Positions 9,608-18,794 of a stretch of DNA of 64,000 nt are shown here, piece after piece. Numbering within the stretch: the stretch's first letter is position 1; each line of letters opens with the position of its first letter. The position numbers and the translations under genes were made by a program. This DNA comes from Mycolicibacterium phocaicum (lineage in GTDB: Bacteria > Actinomycetota > Actinomycetes > Mycobacteriales > Mycobacteriaceae). The stretch lies in NCBI RefSeq assembly GCF_010731115.1, contig NZ_AP022616.1, positions 5,022,001 to 5,086,000 on the forward strand, in the 5' to 3' direction. Below the pieces are notes generated by a model. That model did no database searches, was not told the DNA's origin, and worked only from the letters and a program-made list of their open reading frames with translations.

Positions 9608-10077
9608 GCCGGCGTCACCCACGTCGTGATGTCGGCGTGCACGACCTCTTCGCCGCTGGTGTCGACCACCGAGACCGAGACGACCACGTCGGTGCCTTTC
9701 GTCAGGGTCTCGAAATCGGGGACGTCGACCCGGGCGTGCGCCCGCAGCGACGTGGTGGCCTTCGCCAGGTACTGCACGTTCATGGCTTTGGGAATCCGGC
9801 GGTGGCTCGTCGGAACCGTCGCTTCCATCGCCATCCCCATGGCGGCCTCGGCGGCGTTGCACGATGCGATCGCGTGCACGGTGTGCAGATGGTTGTAGAC
9901 GAAGAACCACTTCGGCACCGCCACCTCGGCGTAGCCCGGCTCCATCGTCACCACGCGGGGCAGGACCGAAGCGAAGTACGGCACGCGCACCATCGCGGCC
10001 GCGGAGAACATGAGGCTGCCGCCGGGTCGTCCGGAGAGCTGCTTCCAGGCGCGGTAGGTGGGGCTCAGTGTCGACAT
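9604..10077 (-). CDS. Hotdog-fold thioesterase-like protein (DUF4442 type)
   Basis: 157-residue protein resembling the DUF4442 hotdog thioesterases. An N-terminal helix (SPTYRAWKQLSGRPGG) precedes FFVYNHLHTVHAIASCNAAEAAMG, the hotdog central helix. A strand pattern to the end follows. It is likely to act on acyl-CoA or bind it. ATG at 10075-10077 follows GAGG. A 7-bp-arm palindrome lies about 9-24 bp upstream, so the gene is probably under a dimeric repressor. It is convergent and overlapping with the SnoaL-like gene. Confidence 0.72.
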   Translation of the reverse strand: MSTLSPTYRAWKQLSGRPGGSLMFSAAAMVRVPYFASVLPRVVTMEPGYAEVAVPKWFFVYNHLHTVHAIASCNAAEAAMGMAMEATVPTSHRRIPKAMNVQYLAKATTSLRAHARVDVPDFETLTKGTDVVVSVSVVDTSGEEVVHADITTWVTPA

Positions 10078-10085
10078 GCCTCGAT

Positions 10086-10101
10086 CTTACTTGAAAGTAA
10101 G
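10086..10101. promoter_or_regulatory. Palindromic operator before the thioesterase
   Basis: CTTACTT (10086-10092) and AAGTAAG (10095-10101) form a perfect inverted repeat with a 2-bp spacer, just upstream of the minus-strand thioesterase start. TAAGAT on the minus strand (10084-10089) partly overlaps it and could be the -10 box. The compact AT-rich palindrome is TetR-like. No regulator is adjacent. Confidence 0.55.
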
Positions 10102-10192
10102 TTAGGCGCCGTCGCCAATTCTGGGTCAGCGGCCCGGTCCGCCCACCCTTTTGCAGCGCCAGTTCAGGTCAACGGGAGGGCCGGCCGGGCGT

Positions 10193-10409
10193 GCGTTGAG
10201 GCTGTGCCCAGGGCGCTCCTCACTCGCACTTTTGTGCCACCAGTACAGGGTCGACCACTGACGTGGCTGCATACGCGTTGACTCTGTACCTGGGGCGCCG
10301 GCCACTCGCATTTCTGCGCCGCTGCGGCGGGATCAACGGCTCTTCCGTTGACTCTGTAACCAGGGCGCGATCCGCTCGAACTTCCGCGCCGGCACGGCAG
10401 GATCAAGGC
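10193..10409. repeat. Tandem dispersed repeat, about three units (family R1)
   Basis: Three diverged units begin at 10194, 10276 and 10346, so spacing is 82 then 70 bp. Each opens with CGTTGA(C/G)(T/G)CTGT, then CAGGGCGC or TGGGGCGC, a GC(T/A)CG.. block, GCGCC, and a closing GGATCAA. A more degenerate remnant (GCGCC..AGGTCAAC) precedes them near 10156-10174. Two copies of the same family occur in reverse orientation at 58160-58310. No ORF or known mycobacterial repeat is recognised here. The 10081-10478 stretch otherwise shows nothing coding. Confidence 0.6.
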
Positions 10410-10478
10410 AAGATCGCCGCGGAATCACCGCAGGACCGGCGGCAGAACCCGGGCGCGCCGGACGGCTCCGCAGCGGAT

Positions 10479-10519
10479 TTGGAGCGAGCCCGGATCTGGG
10501 GCATACTGTTCGGGTTGCC
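10479..10519 (+). promoter_or_regulatory. Probable S10 operon promoter
   Basis: TTGGAG (10479-10484), a 19-bp spacer and TACTGT (10504-10509) are followed by GGGTTGCC (10512-10519). Very similar arrangements precede rplN and rpsH, which supports function. Transcription starting just after 10515 gives a leader of about 255 nt before rpsJ. That leader has a GGCCCG..CGGGCC hairpin near 10735-10752 and no ORF worth calling. Confidence 0.6.
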
Positions 10520-10772
10520 TTGCGCCGGGTTCGCCCGCTGCGGGCATACGACCGGCGCCCATCTCGGGCGCATCCGGTCCCAGCATCGCCCACGATGGAA
10601 TTTCCAACGCGGACGACTGTGCGCAAAGGCGACACGCCCGAGCGCGGGGGTCGGTGAACCACAGAAACGTAAAGAGCGGCGGCATAGCCAGCGCGCGCGA
10701 TCGGGTGTCCCGATGCGTGCGTATTGAAGACCAGGCCCGAGCACGGGCCCGTGAAAGTTAGGTAGGAGAAGC

Positions 10773-11078
10773 GTGGCGGGACAGAAGATCCGCATCAGGC
10801 TCAAGGCCTACGACCACGAGGCGATTGACGCCTCGGCGCGCAAGATCGTTGAGACGGTCACCCGTACGGGGGCAAGCGTGGTCGGCCCGGTGCCGCTGCC
10901 GACCGAGAAGAACGTGTACTGCGTCATCCGGTCTCCCCATAAGTACAAGGACTCGCGGGAGCATTTCGAAATGCGTACCCACAAGCGCCTTATCGACATC
11001 CTCGACCCCACGCCGAAGACCGTTGACGCCTTGATGCGCATCGATCTGCCGGCGAGCGTCGACGTCAACATCCAGTAG
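10773..11078 (+). CDS. rpsJ: 30S ribosomal protein S10
   Basis: 101 residues, the expected length. [20 protein letters not shown] at the N-terminus and [20 protein letters not shown] in the second half are the S10 signature. S10 sits in the 30S head and also serves as NusE in antitermination. GTG start with AGGAG just upstream. First gene of the S10 operon. Confidence 0.98.
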
Positions 11079-11091
11079 GAGACCCAGAAAA

Positions 11092-11745
11092 ATGGCACGC
11101 AAAGGCATTTTGGGCACCAAGCTGGGCATGACGCAGGTGTTCGACGAGAACAACAAAGTCGTCCCGGTCACGGTCGTGAAGGCCGGCCCCAACGTGGTGA
11201 CCCGTATCCGCACCACCGAGCGCGACGGCTACAGCGCCGTGCAGCTCGCCTACGGCGAGATCAGCCCTCGCAAGGTGAACAAGCCGGTCACCGGTCAGTT
11301 CGCCGCCGCAGGCGTCAACCCGCGCCGGCACCTGGCCGAGCTTCGTCTCGACGACGAGGCCGCCGCTGCTGAGTACGAGGTCGGCCAGGAGCTGACCGCC
11401 GAGATCTTCGCCGACGGCGCGTACGTCGACGTGACCGGCACCAGCAAGGGCAAGGGCTTCGCCGGCACCATGAAGCGCCACGGCTTCAAGGGCCAGGGCG
11501 CCGCGCACGGTGCCCAGGCTGTGCACCGTCGTCCCGGTTCGATCGGTGGCTGCGCCACCCCGGGCCGTGTCTTCAAGGGCACCCGCATGTCCGGCCGGAT
11601 GGGTAGCGACCGCGTCACCACCCAGAACCTGAAGGTTCACAAGGTCGACGCCGAGAACGGTGTGCTGCTCATCAAGGGCGCCATCCCGGGCCGCAACGGT
11701 GGACTGGTGGTTGTCCGCACCGCAGTTAAGCGAGGCGAGAAGTAA
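11092..11745 (+). CDS. rplC: 50S ribosomal protein L3
   Basis: 217 residues. [16 protein letters not shown] at the start and the L3 signature around [21 protein letters not shown] are present. The long loop reaching the peptidyl-transferase centre is present. ATG follows GGAGACCC in the 13-bp gap after rpsJ. The stop shares one base with the rplD start, indicating coupled translation. Confidence 0.98.
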   Translation: MARKGILGTKLGMTQVFDENNKVVPVTVVKAGPNVVTRIRTTERDGYSAVQLAYGEISPRKVNKPVTGQFAAAGVNPRRHLAELRLDDEAAAAEYEVGQELTAEIFADGAYVDVTGTSKGKGFAGTMKRHGFKGQGAAHGAQAVHRRPGSIGGCATPGRVFKGTRMSGRMGSDRVTTQNLKVHKVDAENGVLLIKGAIPGRNGGLVVVRTAVKRGEK

Positions 11746-12392
11746 TGACTCTCAAGATTGACGTCAAGACCCCGGACGGCAAGAAGGACGGCTCTGTCGA
11801 GCTGCCCGCCGCGCTGTTCGACGTCGAGCCCAACATCGCGCTGATGCACCAGGTGGTGACGGCCCAGCTGGCCGCTGCCCGCCAGGGCACGCACGCCACC
11901 AAGACCCGGGCCATGGTGTCCGGTGGTGGCAAGAAGCCGTACCGCCAGAAGGGCACCGGCCGCGCCCGCCAGGGTTCGACCCGCGCCCCGCAGTTCACCG
12001 GTGGTGGCGTCGTCCACGGCCCGCAGCCGCGTGACTACAGCCAGCGGACCCCGAAGAAGATGATCGCTGCTGCCCTGCGCAGCGCGCTGTCGGACCGGGC
12101 TCGCAACGAGCGCATCCACGCGATCACCGAACTGGTGGCCGGTCAGAACCCGTCGACCAAGAGCGCCAAGTCGTTCCTGTCGTCGCTGACCGACAACAAG
12201 AAGGTGCTCGTCGTGATCGGCCGCAGCGATGTGGTCGGCGCCAAGAGCGTCCGCAACCTGCCTGGCGTGCACGTGATCTCGCCGGATCAGCTGAACACCT
12301 ACGACGTGCTCAACGCCGACGACCTGGTGTTCTCGGTGGAGGCGCTCAACGCCTACATCACCGCCAACACGAAAGAGGAGGTGTCGGCCTGA
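11745..12392 (+). CDS. rplD: 50S ribosomal protein L4
   Basis: 215 residues. The central extended loop contains [20 protein letters not shown], typical of L4, which lines the exit tunnel. Starts on the overlapping TAATG with rplC and ends on an overlapping TGATG with rplW. In some bacteria L4 represses its own operon; nothing in this leader proves that here. Confidence 0.98.
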   Translation: MTLKIDVKTPDGKKDGSVELPAALFDVEPNIALMHQVVTAQLAAARQGTHATKTRAMVSGGGKKPYRQKGTGRARQGSTRAPQFTGGGVVHGPQPRDYSQRTPKKMIAAALRSALSDRARNERIHAITELVAGQNPSTKSAKSFLSSLTDNKKVLVVIGRSDVVGAKSVRNLPGVHVISPDQLNTYDVLNADDLVFSVEALNAYITANTKEEVSA

Positions 12393-12694
12393 TGGCTACC
12401 GTGACTGATCCTCGCGACATCATCCTGGCCCCGGTCATCTCGGAGAAGTCCTACGGACTCATCGAGGACAACACGTACACGTTCATCGTGGCGCCGGAGT
12501 CCAACAAGACGCAGATCAAGATCGCTATCGAGAAGATCTTCGACGTGAAGGTCGACTCGGTGAACACCGCGAACCGCAAGGGCAAGCGCAAGCGCACCCG
12601 CACCGGTTACGGCCAGCGCAAGAGCACCAAGCGCGCGATCGTGACCCTGTCCGCCGGCAGCAAGCCGATCGAACTGTTCGGAGCTCCGGCCTGA
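12392..12694 (+). CDS. rplW: 50S ribosomal protein L23
   Basis: 100 residues. [20 protein letters not shown] and the basic extended loop [20 protein letters not shown] are diagnostic. L23 sits at the tunnel exit and docks trigger factor and SRP. Start overlaps the rplD stop by one base. Confidence 0.98.
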   Translation: MATVTDPRDIILAPVISEKSYGLIEDNTYTFIVAPESNKTQIKIAIEKIFDVKVDSVNTANRKGKRKRTRTGYGQRKSTKRAIVTLSAGSKPIELFGAPA

Positions 12695-12723
12695 TCGGCC
12701 GGGAGTTAAGGGATTAACTGATA

Positions 12724-13560
12724 ATGGGAATTCGCAAGTACAAGCCGACGACCCCGGGTCGTCGCGGTTCGAGCGTCTCCGACTTCGCCGAGATCACTCG
12801 TTCGACTCCGGAGAAGTCGCTGATCCGTCCGCTGCACGGCACTGGTGGTCGTAACGCGCACGGCCGCATCACGACTCGTCACAAGGGTGGCGGTCACAAG
12901 CGTGCCTACCGCGTCATCGACTTCCGTCGCCATGACAAGGACGGCGTCAACGCCAAGGTCGCGCACATCGAGTACGACCCGAACCGCACCGCCAACATCG
13001 CGCTGCTCCACTTCGTGGACGGCGAGAAGCGCTACATCATCGCCCCCAAGGACCTCAAGCAGGGCGACGTTGTCGAGTCGGGCCCCAACGCCGACATCAA
13101 GCCGGGCAACAACCTGCCGATGCGCAACATCCCGGCAGGTACCGTCATCCACGCCGTGGAGCTGCGTCCGGGCGGCGGCGCCAAGCTGGCCCGCTCGGCC
13201 GGTGTCAGCATCCAGCTGCTCGGTAAGGAAGGCGCCTACGCCACGCTGCGTATGCCGTCGGGTGAAATCCGTCGCGTCGACGTGCGCTGCCGCGCCACCG
13301 TCGGCGAGGTCGGCAACGCCGAGCAGGCGAACATCAACTGGGGTAAGGCCGGCCGTATGCGGTGGAAGGGCAAGCGCCCGACCGTCCGTGGTGTCGTGAT
13401 GAACCCGGTTGACCACCCGCACGGTGGTGGTGAGGGTAAGACCTCCGGTGGTCGTCACCCGGTGAGCCCGTGGGGCAAGCCCGAGGGCCGCACCCGCAAG
13501 CCGAACAAGCCGAGCGACAAGCTCATCGTCCGCCGCCGGCGCACCGGCAAGAAGCGCTAG
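12724..13560 (+). CDS. rplB: 50S ribosomal protein L2
   Basis: 278 residues. N-terminal [17 protein letters not shown] and the C-terminal signature [20 protein letters not shown] are conserved, the latter near the peptidyl-transferase centre. ATG at 12724 follows GGGAGTTAAGGG. A 29-bp gap separates it from rplW. Confidence 0.98.
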   Translation: MGIRKYKPTTPGRRGSSVSDFAEITRSTPEKSLIRPLHGTGGRNAHGRITTRHKGGGHKRAYRVIDFRRHDKDGVNAKVAHIEYDPNRTANIALLHFVDGEKRYIIAPKDLKQGDVVESGPNADIKPGNNLPMRNIPAGTVIHAVELRPGGGAKLARSAGVSIQLLGKEGAYATLRMPSGEIRRVDVRCRATVGEVGNAEQANINWGKAGRMRWKGKRPTVRGVVMNPVDHPHGGGEGKTSGGRHPVSPWGKPEGRTRKPNKPSDKLIVRRRRTGKKR

Positions 13561-13578
13561 GCCGGAAAGGAATAGACG

Positions 13579-13859
13579 ATGCCTCGTAGCCTCAAGAAGG
13601 GTCCGTTCGTCGACGACCATCTGTTGAAGAAGGTCGACGCGCAGAACGAGAAGAACACCAAGCAGGTCATCAAGACCTGGTCCCGTCGGTCGACCATCAT
13701 CCCCGACTTCATCGGTCACACCTTCGCCGTCCACGACGGTCGCAAGCACGTGCCGGTGTTCGTCAGCGAGGCGATGGTCGGGCACAAGCTCGGCGAGTTC
13801 GCCCCGACGCGGACCTTCAAGGGTCACATCAAGGACGACCGGAAGAGCAAGCGCCGCTA

Positions 13860-13860
<1 letters not shown>
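13579..13860 (+). CDS. rpsS: 30S ribosomal protein S19
   Basis: 93 residues. [18 protein letters not shown] and [21 protein letters not shown] are the S19 signature. Good GGAAAGGA ribosome-binding site. The stop overlaps the rplV start by one base (TAATG). Confidence 0.98.
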
Positions 13861-15139
<1,279 letters not shown>

Positions 15140-15141
15140 GC

Positions 15142-15558
15142 ATGCTGATTCCCCGCAAGGTCAAGCACCGCAAGCAGCACCACCCGGAGCAGCGCGGTAT
15201 CGCCAGCGGCGGCACCTCGGTCAGCTTCGGTGACTACGGCATCCAGGCCCTGGGCCACGCCTACATCACCAACCGGCAGATCGAGTCCGCTCGTATCGCC
15301 ATCAACCGGCACATCAAGCGTGGCGGCAAGGTCTGGATCAACATCTTCCCGGACCGCCCGCTGACCAAGAAGCCTGCCGAAACCCGCATGGGTTCCGGTA
15401 AGGGTTCGCCGGAGTGGTGGGTCGCCAACGTCAAGCCGGGTCGCGTGCTCTTCGAGCTCAGCTACCCCGACGAGAAGATCGCCCGGGAGGCGCTGACCCG
15501 CGCCATCCACAAGCTGCCGATCAAGGCACGCATCGTGACTCGAGAGGAGCAGTTCTGA
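15142..15558 (+). CDS. rplP: 50S ribosomal protein L16
   Basis: 138 residues. [19 protein letters not shown] and [20 protein letters not shown] are diagnostic of L16, which organises the A-site region of the 50S subunit. Two bases separate it from rpsC; its stop overlaps rpmC. Confidence 0.98.
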   Translation: MLIPRKVKHRKQHHPEQRGIASGGTSVSFGDYGIQALGHAYITNRQIESARIAINRHIKRGGKVWINIFPDRPLTKKPAETRMGSGKGSPEWWVANVKPGRVLFELSYPDEKIAREALTRAIHKLPIKARIVTREEQF

Positions 15559-15788
15559 TGGCAGTTGGAGTTACGCCTGGTGAACTGCGTGAGCTCACCG
15601 AGGAAGAGCTGACCACGCGTCTGCGCGAGTCGAAGGAAGAGCTGTTCAACCTTCGCTTCCAGATGGCCACCGGTCAGCTGTCGAACAACCGCCGGCTGCG
15701 TACCGTGCGGCAGGAGATCGCGCGGGTCTACACCGTTCTGCGCGAACGCGAGTTGGGCCTGGCGTCCGGGCCGGTTGGTAAGGATTAG
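15558..15788 (+). CDS. rpmC: 50S ribosomal protein L29
   Basis: 76 residues from the ATG overlapping the rpl[24 protein letters not shown] and [20 protein letters not shown] are the L29 helical hairpin. L29 borders the tunnel exit. The frame is open upstream within rplP, but the coupled ATG gives the normal length. Confidence 0.98.
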   Translation: MAVGVTPGELRELTEEELTTRLRESKEELFNLRFQMATGQLSNNRRLRTVRQEIARVYTVLRERELGLASGPVGKD

Positions 15789-15790
15789 TC

Positions 15791-16087
15791 ATGGCAGAAA
15801 CTAAAGGCCCCAAGCACACGCCGGCCACCGAGACCGAGCGTGGCAGCCGCAAGACCGCCATCGGTTACGTGGTGTCCGACAAGATGGAAAAGACCATCGT
15901 GGTCGAGCTGGAATCCCGCAAGAGCCACCCGCTCTACGGGAAGATCATCCGGACCACCACCAAGGTCAAGGCGCACGACGAGAACGGCGATGCCGGTATC
16001 GGCGACCGCGTCTCGCTGATGGAGACCCGTCCGCTGTCGGCCACCAAGCGCTGGCGTCTGGTCGAGGTGCTCGAGAAGGCCAAGTAA
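15791..16087 (+). CDS. rpsQ: 30S ribosomal protein S17
   Basis: 98 residues: a short polar actinobacterial N-terminal extension, then the S17 OB-fold with [20 protein letters not shown] and [20 protein letters not shown]. Last gene of the S10 block here; a strong terminator follows 18 bp later. Confidence 0.97.
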   Translation: MAETKGPKHTPATETERGSRKTAIGYVVSDKMEKTIVVELESRKSHPLYGKIIRTTTKVKAHDENGDAGIGDRVSLMETRPLSATKRWRLVEVLEKAK

Positions 16088-16105
16088 GGCTTTCGACAGA
16101 CATCG

Positions 16106-16140
16106 AAACTGCCCCTCTTCTCCGGAAGAGGGGCAGTTTT
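16106..16140 (+). terminator. Rho-independent terminator after rpsQ
   Basis: Perfect 13-bp stem AACTGCCCCTCTT/AAGAGGGGCAGTT around the loop CTCCGG, followed by TTTTGTG. It ends the S10 operon and separates it from the dipZ-sigK-rskA unit. Confidence 0.85.
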
Positions 16141-16182
16141 GTGTTCGGCGCCTGTTCGGTGGGAAATTTGTGCGTCGCAACC

Positions 16183-16209
16183 CAATCCGGATCGGCGTCG
16201 GCTCCGAAT
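16183..16209 (+). promoter_or_regulatory. Putative sigma-K promoter of the dipZ-sigK-rskA operon
   Basis: CAATCC (16183-16188), a 15-bp spacer and CCGAAT (16204-16209) end seven bases before the dipZ-like start. The M. tuberculosis SigK consensus, as I recall it, is CCATCC / CCGAAT, so the -10 is exact and the -35 has one mismatch. This suggests the operon is autoregulated by SigK. Confidence 0.5.
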
Positions 16210-16216
16210 ACGGGAC

Positions 16217-17395
16217 ATGTACACACTCGTCCTCATCGGATTCCTCGGCGGGCTGATCACCGGTATCTCGCCGTGCATCCTGCCGGTCCTGCCCGTGGTC
16301 CTGTTTTCCGGTACCAGCCGCGCGCCCTACCGGGTGGTCGCCGGGCTGGTGCTGAGCTTCAGCGTCGTGACCCTGCTCGGCACCGTCGTGCTGCAGCAAT
16401 TGCACCTGCCGGCCGACATCATCCGCTGGGTCGGTCTGGTGGCGCTCACGGCCATCGGTGTCGGCCTGATCTTCCCGCGCGTCGAACGCCTGCTGGAAGC
16501 GCCGTTCGCACGCCTGCCGCAACGTGACATCGCCGGCAACCGCAAGGGTTTCGGGCTCGGCCTGGCGTTGGGTGTGCTCTACGCGCCGTGCGCGGGACCC
16601 GTGCTGGCGGCGATCGTGGTGGCCGGTGCGACCGGCCGTATCGGGCTCGATACCGTGGCCCTGACCGCGTCGTTCGCGGTCGGCACCGCACTGCCGTTGC
16701 TGCTGTTCGCGGTGGGTGGTCAGCGAGTTGCCGAGCGGGTCAAGGCATTTCAGCAGCGGCAGCGGCAGGTCCGGGTTGGTGCCGGGGTGGTCATGCTGGT
16801 CGCCGCGGTGGCGCTGGCGCTGAATGTGCCCGCCACGGTCCAGCGGAAGATTCCCGACTACACCGCGACACTGCAGGCCCGAATCGCGCCGGCCGGCGTC
16901 GGCCTGTCGAACTGTGCGGAGGGCGCGACCGTCCTGCAGGACTGCGGTACCGCGCCGGACATCGTCGGCATCGACAGCTGGTTCAACACCCCGGGTGACG
17001 CCCCGCTGGACCTGAAAGCCTTGCGCGGCAAGGTGGTTCTCGTCGACTTCTGGACCTACACCTGCATCAACTGCCAGCGTGCCATCGAGCACGTCACCGG
17101 TTGGTACGACCGCTACAAGGACCAGGGCTTCACCGTGATCGGCGTGCACACGCCGGAATACCAGTTCGAACACGACCGCGCCGGCGTCATCAAGGGTGCG
17201 GCAGATCTGCACATCAAGTATCCGGTCGCCCTGGACAACTCGTACGACACCTGGAACAACTACCAGAACCAGTACTGGCCGGCGAGCTACCTGATCGACG
17301 ACGCCGGCGTCGTCCGCCACCTCAAGTTCGGCGAGGGTGACTACGACGTCACCGAAGGCATGATCCGTGAGCTGCTGGCGCAGGCGAAGCACTGA
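16217..17395 (+). CDS. dipZ: DipZ-like membrane protein: CcdA domain plus thioredoxin-like domain
   Basis: 392 residues. The N-terminal half is a CcdA-type transporter of reducing equivalents, with about six helices and the paired cysteines in [11 protein letters not shown] (about residue 18) and YAPCAGP (about 123). The C-terminal half, from about residue 250, is an extracytoplasmic TlpA/thioredoxin domain with [11 protein letters not shown], a CxxC centre. Mycobacterial DipZ has a further C-terminal domain that is absent here, so this is a shorter DipZ-like form. It likely carries electrons outward to reduce secreted disulfides. In M. tuberculosis dipZ belongs to the SigK regulon; here it directly precedes sigK. 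Confidence 0.85.
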   Translation: MYTLVLIGFLGGLITGISPCILPVLPVVLFSGTSRAPYRVVAGLVLSFSVVTLLGTVVLQQLHLPADIIRWVGLVALTAIGVGLIFPRVERLLEAPFARLPQRDIAGNRKGFGLGLALGVLYAPCAGPVLAAIVVAGATGRIGLDTVALTASFAVGTALPLLLFAVGGQRVAERVKAFQQRQRQVRVGAGVVMLVAAVALALNVPATVQRKIPDYTATLQARIAPAGVGLSNCAEGATVLQDCGTAPDIVGIDSWFNTPGDAPLDLKALRGKVVLVDFWTYTCINCQRAIEHVTGWYDRYKDQGFTVIGVHTPEYQFEHDRAGVIKGAADLHIKYPVALDNSYDTWNNYQNQYWPASYLIDDAGVVRHLKFGEGDYDVTEGMIRELLAQAKH

Positions 17396-17419
17396 CGGGT
17401 GAGGCTAGGCTGCTCGACG

Positions 17420-17999
17420 ATGGCCGTATCGTCTGAGCACGCCCCCGATCTCGGTGCCTTGCTGGAGCGTGTCGCCGAAGGGGATGCCGACGCGTTCGCG
17501 TCGTTCTATGACGCGACGTGTGCCCGGGTGTTCGGCCTGATCCTGCGGGTGCTGCGCGATCCGGGCTACAGCGAGGAGACGACGCAGGAGGTGTACGCAC
17601 AGGTGTGGCGCGCGGCTGCCGGTTACGACCCCGCCGAGGGTTCGGCGGTGGCCTGGGTGCTGACGCTGGCGCACCGCCGGGCGGTCGATCGGGTACGCGC
17701 GGAAGCGGCGAGCCGTCGTCGTGAATGGGACTACGGCACAACGCATCTCGATCGACCGTCCGATGTGGTGGCGGAGGCGGCGGTACGGGGTGACGACAGT
17801 CGGCGCGTGGTGGGCTGCCTCGGCGCTCTCACTGATCCGCAGCGTGCGGCGATCGAGTTGGCCTATTACGACGGCCTGACCTACGCGCAGGTCTCCGAGC
17901 GACTGGCCACGAGTCTCGGCACCGTGAAATCTCGGCACCGTGAAATCGCGGATGCGCGAAGGGCTACGCAAGCTCCGTGATTGTCTGGGGACACCATGA
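17420..17999 (+). pseudogene. sigK: ECF sigma factor SigK, frameshifted by a 16-bp tandem duplication
   Basis: Region 2 (RVLRDPGYSEETTQEVYAQV) and region 4 (LTDPQRAAIELAYYDGLTYA) match SigK. Near the end, TCTCGGCACCGTGAAA occurs twice in tandem (17914-17929 and 17930-17945). Sixteen bases shift the frame, so the protein ends KSRHREIADARRATQAP at 17980. Deleting one copy restores GTVKSRMREGLRKLRDCLGTP and a TGA at 17997-17999 that overlaps the rskA ATG as ATGA. The change falls in the region 4.2 recognition helix, so promoter -35 binding is probably lost. The start ATG at 17420 follows dipZ by 24 bp. The duplication could be a real, potentially reversible mutation or an assembly error. Confidence 0.85.
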
Positions 18000-18682
18000 C
18001 CGATTCGTCCGAATTCGATCTGCTGGAGTTGGCGGTGCCGTATGCGCTCGATGCCGTCACCGACGCGGAACGTGCCGAGATCGAGCGGCGGCTGGCCACG
18101 GCGCCCGACGCCGTGGCGGAGGCGTTCCGCAGTCAGGTGGCCGAGGCCCGCGAGACGCTCGTGACCCTGTCGGACGCCACGGCCGTGCCGCCACCGGCGG
18201 CGCTGAGAGCTGCTGTGCTGCACGGCAACCGGAGTCAGGCTCACGAACGTCGTTGGCGTAATGCGGTTCTGGTCGCAGCGGCGGTGCTCGCCGTCGGCGG
18301 GAGCGCGTTCGCGGCGGGCTGGATGCTGCGCCCGCCGCCCGCACCGCCGGTCGCCGAACAGGTCATGACGGCGCCCGACGTCCGCAGCGTGTCCACGGCC
18401 CTGCGCTCGGGCGGGACCGCGACCGTCGTGTATTCACGGGAGCGTGGCGACGGGATGTTGATGTTCGACGGGGCTGCTGCGCCGCCACCGGGCATGGCCT
18501 ATCAGGTGTGGCTGATGAAGGACGGGGTTCCGGTGGCCGCCGGGCCGGCCATGCGTGATCTGCGCACCGTGATGGTGCCGGATATCGGGCGGGCGACGGC
18601 GCTGGGCGTGACGGTTGAGCCGGTGGGCCGCGCTACGGATGCATTGCCCGGCGACATGGTCGGGCGGGTGGTGCTGCCATAG
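17996..18682 (+). CDS. rskA: Anti-sigma-K factor RskA
   Basis: 228 residues. The N-terminal sigma-binding part starts FDLLELAVPYALDAVTDAER. One membrane segment near residues 87-108 reads VLVAAAVLAVGGSAFAAGWM. An extracytoplasmic domain with PPPGMAYQVWLMKDG is of the RskA/anti-sigma-K type. RskA holds SigK at the membrane and releases it after regulated proteolysis. Its ATG overlaps the ancestral sigK stop. With sigK frameshifted, its usual partner may be non-functional. Confidence 0.9.
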   Translation: MTDSSEFDLLELAVPYALDAVTDAERAEIERRLATAPDAVAEAFRSQVAEARETLVTLSDATAVPPPAALRAAVLHGNRSQAHERRWRNAVLVAAAVLAVGGSAFAAGWMLRPPPAPPVAEQVMTAPDVRSVSTALRSGGTATVVYSRERGDGMLMFDGAAAPPPGMAYQVWLMKDGVPVAAGPAMRDLRTVMVPDIGRATALGVTVEPVGRATDALPGDMVGRVVLP

Positions 18683-18794
18683 GCCGCAGTCGGCAGCTCG
18701 TCGTGAACGTCAATATCGCGGGCGGGCCTCGGCTCCCGGGTGTAATCTCCGGGCGACCGCCGAGTTCGGCGCGCGCAGACCGGGACGAGGCGTC

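Noticed and set aside
10263..10727. A 154-codon frame in the S10 leader region
   Set aside because: It runs through repeat units and the rpsJ promoter, is Arg-rich and has no family resemblance.
10520..10772. Riboswitch or r-protein autoregulatory leader before rpsJ
   Set aside because: The leader is long and has a hairpin, but no known leader motif could be matched by eye, so it is not called.
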